Origin: CAZWUL01 sp964636625
GTDB taxonomy: Bacteria; Atribacterota; Phoenicimicrobiia; Phoenicimicrobiales; Stramentimicrobiaceae
Length of the DNA stretch: 10,013 nucleotides
Assembly: GCA_964636625.1 (NCBI GenBank)
Contig: CAZWUL010000034.1
Location: forward strand, 1-10,013
Direction: 5' to 3'
Position 1 is the stretch's first letter; each line of letters starts with the position of its first letter. Positions 1 through 5,526 of this stretch are shown piece by piece. The translations under genes were made by a program, and so were the position numbers. The notes below the pieces were generated by a model that had not been told where the DNA came from, ran no database searches, and saw only the letters and a program-made list of their open reading frames with translations.

Positions 1-1
1 C

Positions 2-886
2 AAAAAACATGGCTATTATTTCAAATTCTTTTTTATCATACTATTCTTTGTTTTCCTATCCGCCTGTAACGGAATTAAACCCGCAGAACCAGTCATTCAT
101 TCCTTTGCTCCAGATGTATATGTTCTTGAGGAAGGTGATTCTGCCATCTTAAGCTGGTCGGTCACTGATGCTGATACTGTCACCATCAACCAGGGTATTG
201 GAAATGTCTCTTTAAGCGGTTCTACCTCTGTAACCCCAACCGAAACCACTACCTATACCCTGACTGCCATCAATAACGCAGGTACCAGTACTGCCATATT
301 TACCATTACAGTGAATCCTGTGTTCATCATAATACAAACAATCACGATACAACCAGGGCAGGCTAAGGGTAAAGACGCCATGGTTATATGTGATGATGAA
401 TCAGGTCCAAATAATAATAATTTTGGAGATAAAGACGATTTATTTATTGGAAATAATCCAGACTTTGACGCTGTAGCAAGAGCTTACCTACAGTTTGATT
501 TAAGTGAAATACCAAACAATGCCGTTATTGTGAGCGCCTGTTTAAAATTATATCAGGCTAAAACCGGGGGGTCAGAAGGTTTTATTATTAGTGTTCACAG
601 GGTATCCCAAAGCTGGCAGGAAGATACTATCACCTGGAATAATCAACCAAATTACCATAACATGCCAGAAAGCACAACTTCTGTTATATTAGGTGAAGAA
701 ACCTGGCTATCCTGGGATATCACCACTCTACTTCTGGAATGGTTGGATGGAAGTACGGTTAATTATGGAGTTGTTTTAAAGGATACAGATGAAGCTTCAG
801 TCCATAGCTATATAACGTGTCATAGTTCTGAATACGGTTTCACTCCAAAGTGTCCCAAATTGGACATCAACTATTATATTCCATAA
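2..886 (+). CDS. Lipoprotein with Ig-like domain and C-terminal DNRLRE domain (5' partial)
   Basis: The frame is open from base 2 to the TAA at 884-886 (294 codons visible) and no start codon lies inside the window, so the true start is upstream. The visible N-terminus is a hydrophobic stretch ending in the lipobox L-S-A-C (Cys codon 65-67), so the protein should be lipidated and anchored to a membrane. Visible residues about 30-104 form an Ig-like beta-sandwich with the motifs EGDSAILSW, INQGIGNV and TTTYTLTAINNAG. Residues about 112-294 match the DNRLRE domain: ARAYLQFDLSEIP, a SACLKLYQ strand, SWQEDTITWNNQP, and a LSWDITTLL segment. DNRLRE domains occur in secreted, often surface or carbohydrate-associated proteins; no enzymatic function can be claimed. 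It is a close paralogue of the gene at 3935-4834. An internal GTG at 311 is not a plausible start because it would discard the signal and Ig domain. Confidence 0.9.
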   Translation, partial: KKHGYYFKFFFIILFFVFLSACNGIKPAEPVIHSFAPDVYVLEEGDSAILSWSVTDADTVTINQGIGNVSLSGSTSVTPTETTTYTLTAINNAGTSTAIFTITVNPVFIIIQTITIQPGQAKGKDAMVICDDESGPNNNNFGDKDDLFIGNNPDFDAVARAYLQFDLSEIPNNAVIVSACLKLYQAKTGGSEGFIISVHRVSQSWQEDTITWNNQPNYHNMPESTTSVILGEETWLSWDITTLLLEWLDGSTVNYGVVLKDTDEASVHSYITCHSSEYGFTPKCPKLDINYYIP

Positions 887-954
887 TTAACAACTGATAT
901 GGTAGAATAAATACCAAAAGATGAGAAATAAAGGACATAAAATATTTTATCTTT

Positions 955-1030
955 CTCAAAAAGTTCTAAACACATCCAATAGGGGGAGCCAGCGAATCCA
1001 GCCCCTCAGCATTCAGCTGAGGGGCTTTTT
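955..1030 (+). repeat. Repeat A, copy 1 (GGGGAGCC element plus hairpin)
   Basis: About 75 nt are shared with 4905-4980: a segment like CAAAAAGTTCTAAA, then TCCAATAGGGGGAGCCAGC (975-993), a short AAATCC-type spacer, and the AGCCC-TCAGC hairpin. Conservation reaches well beyond what a terminator needs. Base pairing of the hairpin is kept in every copy, including through G-U pairs in copy 3. It could be a REP/MITE-like element or a conserved 3'-end RNA; the sequence alone does not decide. Confidence 0.75.
1000..1030 (+). terminator. Intrinsic terminator of the first DNRLRE lipoprotein gene (hairpin of repeat A, copy 1)
   Basis: An 11-bp perfect stem, AGCCCCTCAGC (1000-1010) with GCTGAGGGGCT (1016-1026), closes a 5-nt loop and is followed by TTTT. 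It lies 114 nt after the TAA at 886. The same hairpin recurs at 1982-2008 and 4952-4978. Confidence 0.85.
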
Positions 1031-1117
1031 AAATAAGAAGGATTTTTCTAGAGCCAATCTGGCAGAAGGGCCTAAAGGCTAGCCCTATATATCCTATTGT
1101 TAATTGATCGGTTTTAA

Positions 1118-1262
1118 GAGAAGAATTCCCTGCTTTTCTATTGCTATACCCTGAAAGAAATTGCCGAATATCTTGGTATGCATTCATTATACGACAGTCA
1201 GTAAGATAATCAAGAGAGTTGAAAATAAAGAAAACAGATATTTCAAGTCTATAACCACATAG
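1118..1262 (+). pseudogene. C-terminal remnant of a REP-associated tyrosine (Y1, IS200-like) transposase, frameshifted
   Basis: From 1139 the plus strand reads YCYTLKEIAEYLGMH and, one frame over from 1188, YTTVSKIIKRVENKENRY followed by six more residues and TAG at 1260-1262. Joined, this gives YTLKEIAEYLGMHYTTVSKIIKRVE, here split over two frames. It is the helix-turn-helix tail typical of Y1-type REP-associated transposases (pattern YtlkEIa-lGvHYsTVSriikR). The break is explained by a 4-nt tandem duplication, CATT CATT at 1181-1188; deleting one copy restores the frame. The catalytic N-terminal part (HUH motif and Tyr) is absent: upstream the frame stops at 1115-1117. Its stop codon directly abuts the convergent gene ending at 1263. 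The product is non-functional. Family assignment rests on about 35 residues. Confidence 0.65.
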
Positions 1263-1709
1263 TTACTCAACTATGTCTATTATAACTGCAAAACTACAGG
1301 AAACAGGAATTTTTACATAATTAATTCCTTCCTTAACTTGGTGTCCTATCATGCCAGAGCAGATCAGTGAAATTTTTTCAGATAAATCATTTTCCAGTTC
1401 AGAGCGAGAAGAAATCATCATAGGAGCTTGGTCAGTTGCTCTAAATATATGCATTCCAAGGGGAATCTCTTCTATAGTAAGAGCTTCTGAGGGAGTCATC
1501 ATTCCTAAGAATAAGAATTCATCATCCATGTATATGTAATAGCTTTTTTCCGTTCTGTCGATACCTACAATTTCTGACATAGGTTCTATGTCTAGGGTAA
1601 TGGTGACAATTCCAGTCGGAATGACCTCAACGGAATCACAGGCCGTCAAACTAATTATCATTAATACAGACAGTAAAATCAGGATAACTAAAGAAAAATA
1701 CTTTTTCAT
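1263..1709 (-). CDS. Small lipoprotein of unknown function, PEGA-like fold possible
   Basis: This 148-residue protein begins with a typical lipoprotein signal: MKKYF, a long hydrophobic core, and the lipobox L-T-A-C with Cys24. The start is well supported by AGGAGG at 1715-1720, five nt from the ATG. The mature part starts with VTITLDIEP, and the segment YYIYMDDEFLFLG followed by LTIEEIPLGMHIFRA resembles the PEGA/beta-sandwich pattern of a strand, an 'xLG' turn and 'lpxGxHxf'. That resemblance is by eye and weak. Two Cys residues (LICSG and VSCSF) remain in the mature protein. Nothing shows an enzymatic site. The gene is monocistronic and convergent to the transposase remnant. The DNA before it on the minus strand contains overlapping TATAAT-like boxes (about 1770-1790) but no convincing -35. 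Confidence 0.8.
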   Translation of the reverse strand: MKKYFSLVILILLSVLMIISLTACDSVEVIPTGIVTITLDIEPMSEIVGIDRTEKSYYIYMDDEFLFLGMMTPSEALTIEEIPLGMHIFRATDQAPMMISSRSELENDLSEKISLICSGMIGHQVKEGINYVKIPVSCSFAVIIDIVE

Positions 1710-1729
1710 TTTTTCCTCCTAATTCTTTT

Positions 1730-1960
1730 AACAATATTCTAAACTGAATATTATCCGTATAGAAAAACTTTATTATATTATACTATATTTCATCAAAATT
1801 CTATATTAGAAACAGAGTTTTACGGGATACTCTCGGATAGGCTCTAATTATCCAGAACTTTTTCCAAAAAGGTTCTACCTATTTTATGGCCCAACCTTTT
1901 TTATTGAAGAATAGATTTTCTCTCTTTTATCACTCAAACAAAAGTTGCGAAAATCGTTCT
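1730..1960. other. Non-coding AT-rich spacer with a short inverted repeat
   Basis: No coding frame with a plausible start was seen here. The minus-strand gene must be transcribed from this region. AGAAC-TTTTT near 1854-1863 and AAAAAGGTTCT near 1867-1877 form a small hairpin with one bulge; its role is unknown. Confidence 0.4.
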
Positions 1961-2016
1961 GTCTGGGGAGCCATCACGCACAGCCCTTCAGCATCCAGCT
2001 GAGGGGCTTTTGTTTT
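1951..2016 (+). repeat. Repeat A, copy 2, with intrinsic terminator hairpin 1982-2016
   Basis: TGGGGAGCCA (1964-1973) is followed by the hairpin AGCCCTTCAGC (1982-1992), loop ATCCA, GCTGAGGGGCT (1998-2008) and TTTTGTTTT. The left part is more diverged than in copies 1 and 3. No plus-strand gene ends just upstream, so here the element is not simply the terminator of a neighbouring gene. Confidence 0.7.
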
Positions 2017-2110
2017 GATAAATTTATATTGCCTCTTTTGACTTCACCTGCTAAAATAATTATAAATATAGAAATACAACTACAAAAAGCTTATAAGATA
2101 AGCTAATCGT

Positions 2111-2205
2111 ACTAGCTTTCAAAATAGAAAGCACCTATCAAAAAAAGGGAGTACCAGATCTCGCAAAAGGATAAACTATCCCACCCCTCATAAAGGGAAT
2201 TTTTT
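2111..2205 (+). repeat. Repeat B, copy 1 (dispersed intergenic element, possible structured RNA)
   Basis: Bases 2111-2195 match 7535-7620 with 74 of 86 aligned positions identical, one of the differences being a single-base gap; the 3' two thirds, from AGCACCTATC onwards, are about 90 percent identical. GGGA (2147-2150) can pair with TCCC (2179-2182) and TACC (2152-2155) with GGATA (2169-2173, one bulge). A weak 4-bp hairpin CCCT/AGGG (2185-2197) followed by AATTTTTT ends the copy. No coding frame is shared between the copies. No known RNA family was recognised. Confidence 0.7.
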
Positions 2206-2232
2206 CTATCTAATCCTGAAATATCGAACTTA

Positions 2233-2343
2233 TTACTCATCATATAAAGATTCAAATATCTTTTTGGCTATCACCAAATCTTTATTGATCTGAAACGTAG
2301 CCCGTGTTCTACTTTTGTTACGATCTCACTTTTTCTTGATCAC
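2233..2343 (-). pseudogene. C-terminal fragment of a decayed gene, family not recognised
   Basis: Read on the minus strand from 2343 down to the TAA at 2233-2235, the frame gives VIKKK, a TGA at 2326-2328, then DRNKSRTRATFQINKDLV and IAKKIFESLYDE. The composition (KSRTRATFQINKDL..AKKIFESL) looks like real protein, with a weak resemblance to ribbon-helix-helix antitoxin-like sequences. The internal stop, the lack of a usable start and the shortness mark it as debris. This reading is tentative. Confidence 0.35.
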
Positions 2344-2434
2344 CAAATACCGAAAGGAGGGGATGAAATAAAAAGAGGATACTATAGCAACAAACTTTAA
2401 ACATCCACTGAACAAGGAGAGTTTTTGAATTAAA

Positions 2435-2463
2435 TTGATTGGAAAGCAAGAATAACATATATT
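2435..2463 (+). promoter_or_regulatory. Candidate sigma-70 type promoter for the beta-helix lipoprotein gene
   Basis: TTGATT (2435-2440) and TATATT (2458-2463) are separated by exactly 17 nt. Transcription would start near 2470, giving a leader of about 115 nt that holds the two hairpins listed next. Confidence 0.45.
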
Positions 2464-2481
2464 TTTTTCCTAAAAGAGTGA

Positions 2482-2569
2482 GTAAACTATAGAAAAAGTA
2501 AAATGTTTCGTTTACTGTTTACCTTTAATTAGGAATCAGCTTAAAGATCCAGGTTTGATCTTTTTAAGC
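2482..2569 (+). promoter_or_regulatory. Two leader hairpins directly before the Shine-Dalgarno site
   Basis: Hairpin 1 nests GTAAAC/GTTTAC (2482-2487, 2517-2522) around AGTAAA/TTTACT (2497-2502, 2511-2516). Hairpin 2 pairs GCTTAAAGATC (2539-2549) with GATC-TT-TTTAAGC (2557-2569), 11 bp with a 2-nt bulge, and ends one base before AGGAGG (2571-2576). Its left arm overlaps the inverted repeat at 2527-2549, so alternative pairings are possible. Regulation is inferred from position only. Confidence 0.45.
2527..2549 (+). repeat. Left arm of a 22-bp inverted repeat flanking the beta-helix gene
   Basis: The reverse complement of 3906-3927 matches this segment: a perfect 13-nt core AATTAGGAATCAG, then TTA and AGATC, with one gap and one mismatch overall. 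The two arms bracket 2584-3819. Confidence 0.75.
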
Positions 2570-2583
2570 AAGGAGGTTTAAAA

Positions 2584-3819
2584 ATGAATACGAAAAGAGT
2601 GTTTATCTTATTCTGTGTATTGTCTTTAGTGCTTATCTTTCTGGTAGCCTGTGACCAGCTTCCGCCCATCCATACCATCACAGTAACTTTTGGAGAAGGA
2701 GGCAGCATCAGTCCAGGAACGGAATGGGTCTTTGTGGAAGAAGGGGGTAGTCAGACTTTCTCCATCACTCCGCACGCATGTTACCAGATAGAACAGGTCC
2801 TGGTAGACGGTGTCTCCCAGGGAGCCATTGATAACTACACTTTTAGTGATGTCCAGCAAGACCACACCATCCAGGCCAGCTTTCTCTTGATCTCAGGAGT
2901 CCATAACACCACTACAAATACAGTGTACACTTCTATCCAGGCGGCCATTGACGCATCTTCCCCCGGGGATACCATCATCGCCTGTCCTGACACTTACTAT
3001 GAAAACATTGTATTTAAGGGCAAATCCATCACCGTACAAAGTGTAGACCCCGAAGACCCCGATATTGTAGCTGCCACCATTATTGACGGAAACCAAGCTG
3101 GCACGGTAGTTAGATTTAGCTCAATGGATGATTCGACCCTGGCAGGATTTACCATTCAAAACGGTTATAGTGGAGGGACACCAACAGTAGACGCTGGCGG
3201 TGGAATTGTTATAACCAATAATTCTACCAGCATTATTGAATATAACAAAATTATTAATAATACGGCAGATTATGGCGGCGGTTTTTTTCTAACCCATAAC
3301 AGTTCCCCCACTATCAGGTATAATATCATTAAAGACAACCAGGCAATACAGTCCGGCGGCGGCATTGATATGAACTATTGTCATCCCACCATTGAATATA
3401 ATGAATTTATTAATAATACAGCCTACAGCTCAGGCGGAATCAGGGTATTGAATGGAACTGCGGTCATTCGTGGAAATACCATGGCCTACAATGCAGCTGA
3501 AACCTATGGGGGTGCAATTGGGGTGCAAAACAGTGAGGTCACCCTTGAAGACAATATCTTTAATCACAATAAAGCGTACGGTTTTGGTGGAGCGGTTTTG
3601 GTACATGAGGATAGTTATCTATTGCCTGATGATGTCCGCCTGACTGGTTGGGGAAGCCCCGGTGGTACCTATTATCGAGAGAATATTCCCAAAGATGACA
3701 GTAGACCGTCTGAACCAGTCAACGGACCAGCCGGCAACATCTTTACCGGTAACCGACACGACACTCCTTTAAAATACACTGAGGGTGCCCATGTCTATTT
3801 TTTTTATTATTTGTATTAA
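2584..3819 (+). CDS. Lipoprotein with InlB-like repeat domain and right-handed parallel beta-helix
   Basis: This 411-residue protein starts at an ATG seven nt after AGGAGG (2571-2576). The N-terminus is a lipoprotein signal with lipobox L-V-A-C (Cys23). Residues about 30-102 (HTITVTFGEGGSISP ... VLVDGVSQG ... DHTIQASF) match the divergent InlB B-repeat type domain. Residues about 110-355 are a right-handed beta-helix of the pectate-lyase/NosD kind: YTSIQAAIDASSPGDTI, YYENIVFKGKSITVQS, then coils repeating N-N/GGG motifs such as NNTADYGGGFF, NQAIQSGGGID, YNAAETYGGAIG and NHNKAYGFGGAV. Such folds bind or cleave polysaccharide or act as adhesins; no lyase catalytic residues were identified, so activity is not claimed. 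Expected location: anchored to a cell-envelope membrane, facing outward. It is monocistronic, with its own leader, and ends in TAA. Confidence 0.9.
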   Translation: MNTKRVFILFCVLSLVLIFLVACDQLPPIHTITVTFGEGGSISPGTEWVFVEEGGSQTFSITPHACYQIEQVLVDGVSQGAIDNYTFSDVQQDHTIQASFLLISGVHNTTTNTVYTSIQAAIDASSPGDTIIACPDTYYENIVFKGKSITVQSVDPEDPDIVAATIIDGNQAGTVVRFSSMDDSTLAGFTIQNGYSGGTPTVDAGGGIVITNNSTSIIEYNKIINNTADYGGGFFLTHNSSPTIRYNIIKDNQAIQSGGGIDMNYCHPTIEYNEFINNTAYSSGGIRVLNGTAVIRGNTMAYNAAETYGGAIGVQNSEVTLEDNIFNHNKAYGFGGAVLVHEDSYLLPDDVRLTGWGSPGGTYYRENIPKDDSRPSEPVNGPAGNIFTGNRHDTPLKYTEGAHVYFFYYLY

Positions 3820-3934
3820 GCCAGACTATCGAAGAATAAGTGGCAGGGGATCTTTAATCTAAGATGTAAAAATGGCCAGAAATGGTAAACGGGTCACTTT
3901 GGTCTGATCTATAACTGATTCCTAATTTTAAAAA
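3820..3934 (+). promoter_or_regulatory. Potentially structured leader before the amber-interrupted gene
   Basis: Nested helices can form: CAGAC/GTCTG (3822-3826, 3902-3906), AAGTG/CACTT (3838-3842, 3895-3899), ATCTT/AAGAT (3850-3854, 3861-3865), and GCCA-GAAA-TGGT (3875-3886) with a GNRA-type loop. Parts resemble the order of TPP riboswitch motifs (AGGGG, CTAAGATG, CTTTG, CTGATCT), but key bases differ, so this is only noted. The right inverted-repeat arm forms the end of the leader. Confidence 0.3.
3906..3927 (-). repeat. Right arm of the 22-bp inverted repeat flanking the beta-helix gene
   Basis: CTGATTCCTAATT (3915-3927) is the exact reverse complement of 2527-2539, and the match continues to 3906. 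It ends only 7 nt before the next ATG at 3935 and occupies the place where a Shine-Dalgarno site would be expected. An 11-nt piece (TGATTCCTAAT) recurs at 5322-5332. Confidence 0.75.
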
Positions 3935-4834
3935 ATGAGAGGTTTATTTAAAATAAAAAGAATTTTAAAAGAAAACAAAGACTATGTTGTATTGTTCTTT
4001 ATTCTTATTGCCCTTAGCTTTATGACCAGTTGTACCGGAGCTCCCCGGGACCCACCTATCATTAATGATTTCAATACTGATGCTAGTGCTATCACTGAAG
4101 GAGAGACTGCAACATTAAGCTAGGAGGTCACCGATGCCACGATCTTTACCATCAGCCCAGATATAGGAGAAGTAGACCCTTCCAGCGGCTCATATGATGT
4201 TACCCCCACAGAGACCACCACCTATACCCTGACTGCCTTCAACGATGTCGGAAGTAGCACTGCTGAGGTAACCATCACCGTAAGTCCGGCTATTGTTGAA
4301 CAAACCATAACCATTCAGCCTGATCCGAATGAGGGGAAGGATAGTTTTGTATCTTCTACTCTCCCTGATGGTAATTTTTTTAACTACGTATCTCTCCGTA
4401 TAGGGATATGGGGTGATACTATACTTAGAGCTTACCTTCTGTTTGATTTAAGCACCTTACCGGCCGATGCGGTTATTACATCTGCTGATTTAAAACTTTA
4501 TCAACATAGCAGTAATGGTACAGAAGATTTTATCATTGGTGTGTTTAAGATAACTGGTAACTGGGAGGAGAATACAATTACCTGGAATAACCAACCTGAC
4601 TATCATCCGCTACCGGAAAGCATGGGTCCTGTTGTTATGGGTGATGTCACATGGCTGTCATGGGATATTAGCGCCTTGCTGCAGGGATGGGTTGATGGAA
4701 GTATTGGCAATCACGGGATAGTTCTGGAAAGCAGTGATACTATTTCTTTTAGTGAAGTTTTCTTTCGTTCTTCAGATAACCTGGATAATCCTGGTCAGCG
4801 TCCCAAACTAGAGATCACCTATTACATACCTTAG
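3935..4834 (+). pseudogene. Ig-like/DNRLRE lipoprotein interrupted by an in-frame amber codon
   Basis: The frame runs 300 codons from ATG 3935 to TAG 4832-4834 with a single interruption, TAG at 4121-4123 (codon 63). The N-terminus carries a lipobox ending in Cys33 (F-M-T-S-C). The Ig-like domain spans about codons 41-118 and the DNRLRE domain about 125-299, with LRAYLLFDLSTLPADAVI and NWEENTITWNNQPDY. The paralogues read AILSWSVTDA and STLSWVVTGA where this gene reads TLS-stop-EVTDA, so the amber codon replaces a conserved Trp (TGG to TAG, one base). No Shine-Dalgarno sequence precedes the ATG; an inverted-repeat arm sits there instead. Everything else is intact, so inactivation is recent, or there is readthrough or a sequencing error. 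TAG also serves as the normal terminal stop of this gene and of the gene at 5527, which argues against recoding. Confidence 0.8.
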
Positions 4835-4904
4835 GCCAATAATATTATATGAGAAAAAGAATAACTAAAAAAGAGAAAGGGGGAGCCATATAAGGTTTCC
4901 TCTT

Positions 4905-4985
4905 TCTTGAAAAGCTCTAAAGCTGTCCAATAGGGGGAGCCAGCAAATCCCAGCCCTTCAGCATCCTGTTGAGGGGCTTTCTTAT
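4905..4985 (+). repeat. Repeat A, copy 3
   Basis: TCCAATAGGGGGAGCCAGC (4926-4944) and flanks match copy 1 closely. An additional GGGGGAGCCA stands at 4879-4888, so this 10-mer occurs twice within 64 nt. The copy lies about 100 nt after the stop of the second DNRLRE gene, the same relation as copy 1 to the first. Confidence 0.75.
4952..4982 (+). terminator. Intrinsic terminator after the amber-interrupted lipoprotein gene
   Basis: AGCCCTTCAGC (4952-4962) pairs with GTTGAGGGGCT (4968-4978) over 11 bp, two of them G-U pairs, with loop ATCCT and a following TTCTTAT. Confidence 0.75.
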
Positions 4986-5119
4986 ACCTTCTTATTTTCT
5001 TAAAAAAAAGATGACTTTTTTATTCAAATATAGTATATTGAAAAAAATAAAAAATATATATACAAATATAAATAATATACCTGCAAGCTCATTTTCTAAC
5101 ATGACAACCAAATATAGTA
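4986..5119 (+). promoter_or_regulatory. Very AT-rich region that must hold the promoter of the glycine riboswitch transcript
   Basis: The best -10 is TATAGT at 5113-5118, with no good -35 at the usual distance. TTGAAA (5038-5043) and TATACA (5059-5064) give a second, poorly spaced (15 nt) candidate further upstream. No coding frame is seen. If TATAGT is used, transcription would start near 5125, at the very edge of the aptamer. Confidence 0.3.
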
Positions 5120-5370
5120 CCCTGTAGGAAGATAACAGAAAAGTCTATCTCTCTATCCCTGAGAAAGCGCCCAAGAGGAAAGATACAAAATAGACGGTAT
5201 CGAAACCTACCGGCAAAAAAGACTGTTATCAGACAGGACTCTGGAGAGCTTTTGGCTAGAAAAGCACCGAAGAGGCAATTCCCCAGGCCTTAGGAAGGTC
5301 TATAAGGGTTTTGTTTTAATGTGATTCCTAATACCTCCGGAAGAATCTTTCAGGTTCAAAAAGACAGAGT
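5120..5370 (+). promoter_or_regulatory. Tandem glycine riboswitch (gcvT type)
   Basis: Two aptamers joined by a short linker match the glycine riboswitch plan. Aptamer 1: P1 GATAACAG/CTGTTATC (5131-5138, 5223-5230, perfect), core GCCCAAGAGGAAA (5169-5181), hairpin GATAC/GTATC (5182-5186, 5197-5201), 3' core CCGGCAAAAAAGAC (5210-5223). Aptamer 2: P1 ACTCTG/CAGAGT (5238-5243, 5365-5370, perfect), GAGAG/CTTTC (5244-5248, 5347-5351), hairpin CTTTT/AAAAG (5249-5253, 5260-5264), near-consensus core CACCGAAGAGGCAA (5265-5278), 3' core CTTTCAGGTTCAAAAAGAC (5347-5365). CCTG before aptamer 1 (5121-5124) can pair with CAGG in the linker (5234-5237), like the leader-linker kink-turn known in this family. 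Oddities: aptamer 1 is diverged, and P3b of aptamer 2 is unusually long (about 60 nt, held by TTCC/GGAA, AGG/CCT and TTAGGAA/TTCCTAA). Confidence 0.87.
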
Positions 5371-5400
5371 AAGATACCTTATCTTACCCTGTCTTTTTTT
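5363..5400 (+). terminator. Riboswitch-controlled intrinsic terminator (expression platform)
   Basis: GACAG-A-GTAAGATA (5363-5376) pairs with TATCTTAC-C-CTGTC (5380-5393), 13 bp with one mismatch, and is followed by seven T. Its 5' arm contains CAGAGT (5365-5370), which is the 3' strand of aptamer 2 P1. Folding of the aptamer and of the terminator are therefore mutually exclusive: glycine binding should stabilise P1 and allow read-through, an ON switch. Confidence 0.88.
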
Positions 5401-5526
5401 GTTCCGAAGTTTTTTGTCTTAACTTAAACCATTGATAGTGTTTTTTCGAGGAGGTGGTGAGTAGTTATTCTTTTTGTTTAGTATTTATCAAATAATTAAT
5501 AATTTTAGAAAGAGAGGACTCTTAAA

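Noticed and set aside
1351..1539. Plus-strand frame opposite the small lipoprotein gene
   Set aside because: The minus-strand frame has a signal peptide, lipobox and AGGAGG; the plus frame has none of these.
1964..2008. Cyclic-di-GMP-I riboswitch suggested by CACGCACAG at 1975-1983
   Set aside because: Only that short string matches; the following GGGCAAACC and the second half are absent, and the other repeat A copies lack it.
2626..3096. Two minus-strand frames inside the beta-helix gene
   Set aside because: They are antisense shadows of a well-supported gene.
4121..4123. TAG as a pyrrolysine or other sense codon
   Set aside because: TAG is the ordinary stop at 4832-4834 and 7012-7014, and the paralogues have Trp at the position, so a nonsense mutation is simpler.
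5454..5498. Short leader peptide starting at GTG 5457
   Set aside because: The Shine-Dalgarno-like sequence directly abuts the GTG, leaving no spacer for initiation.
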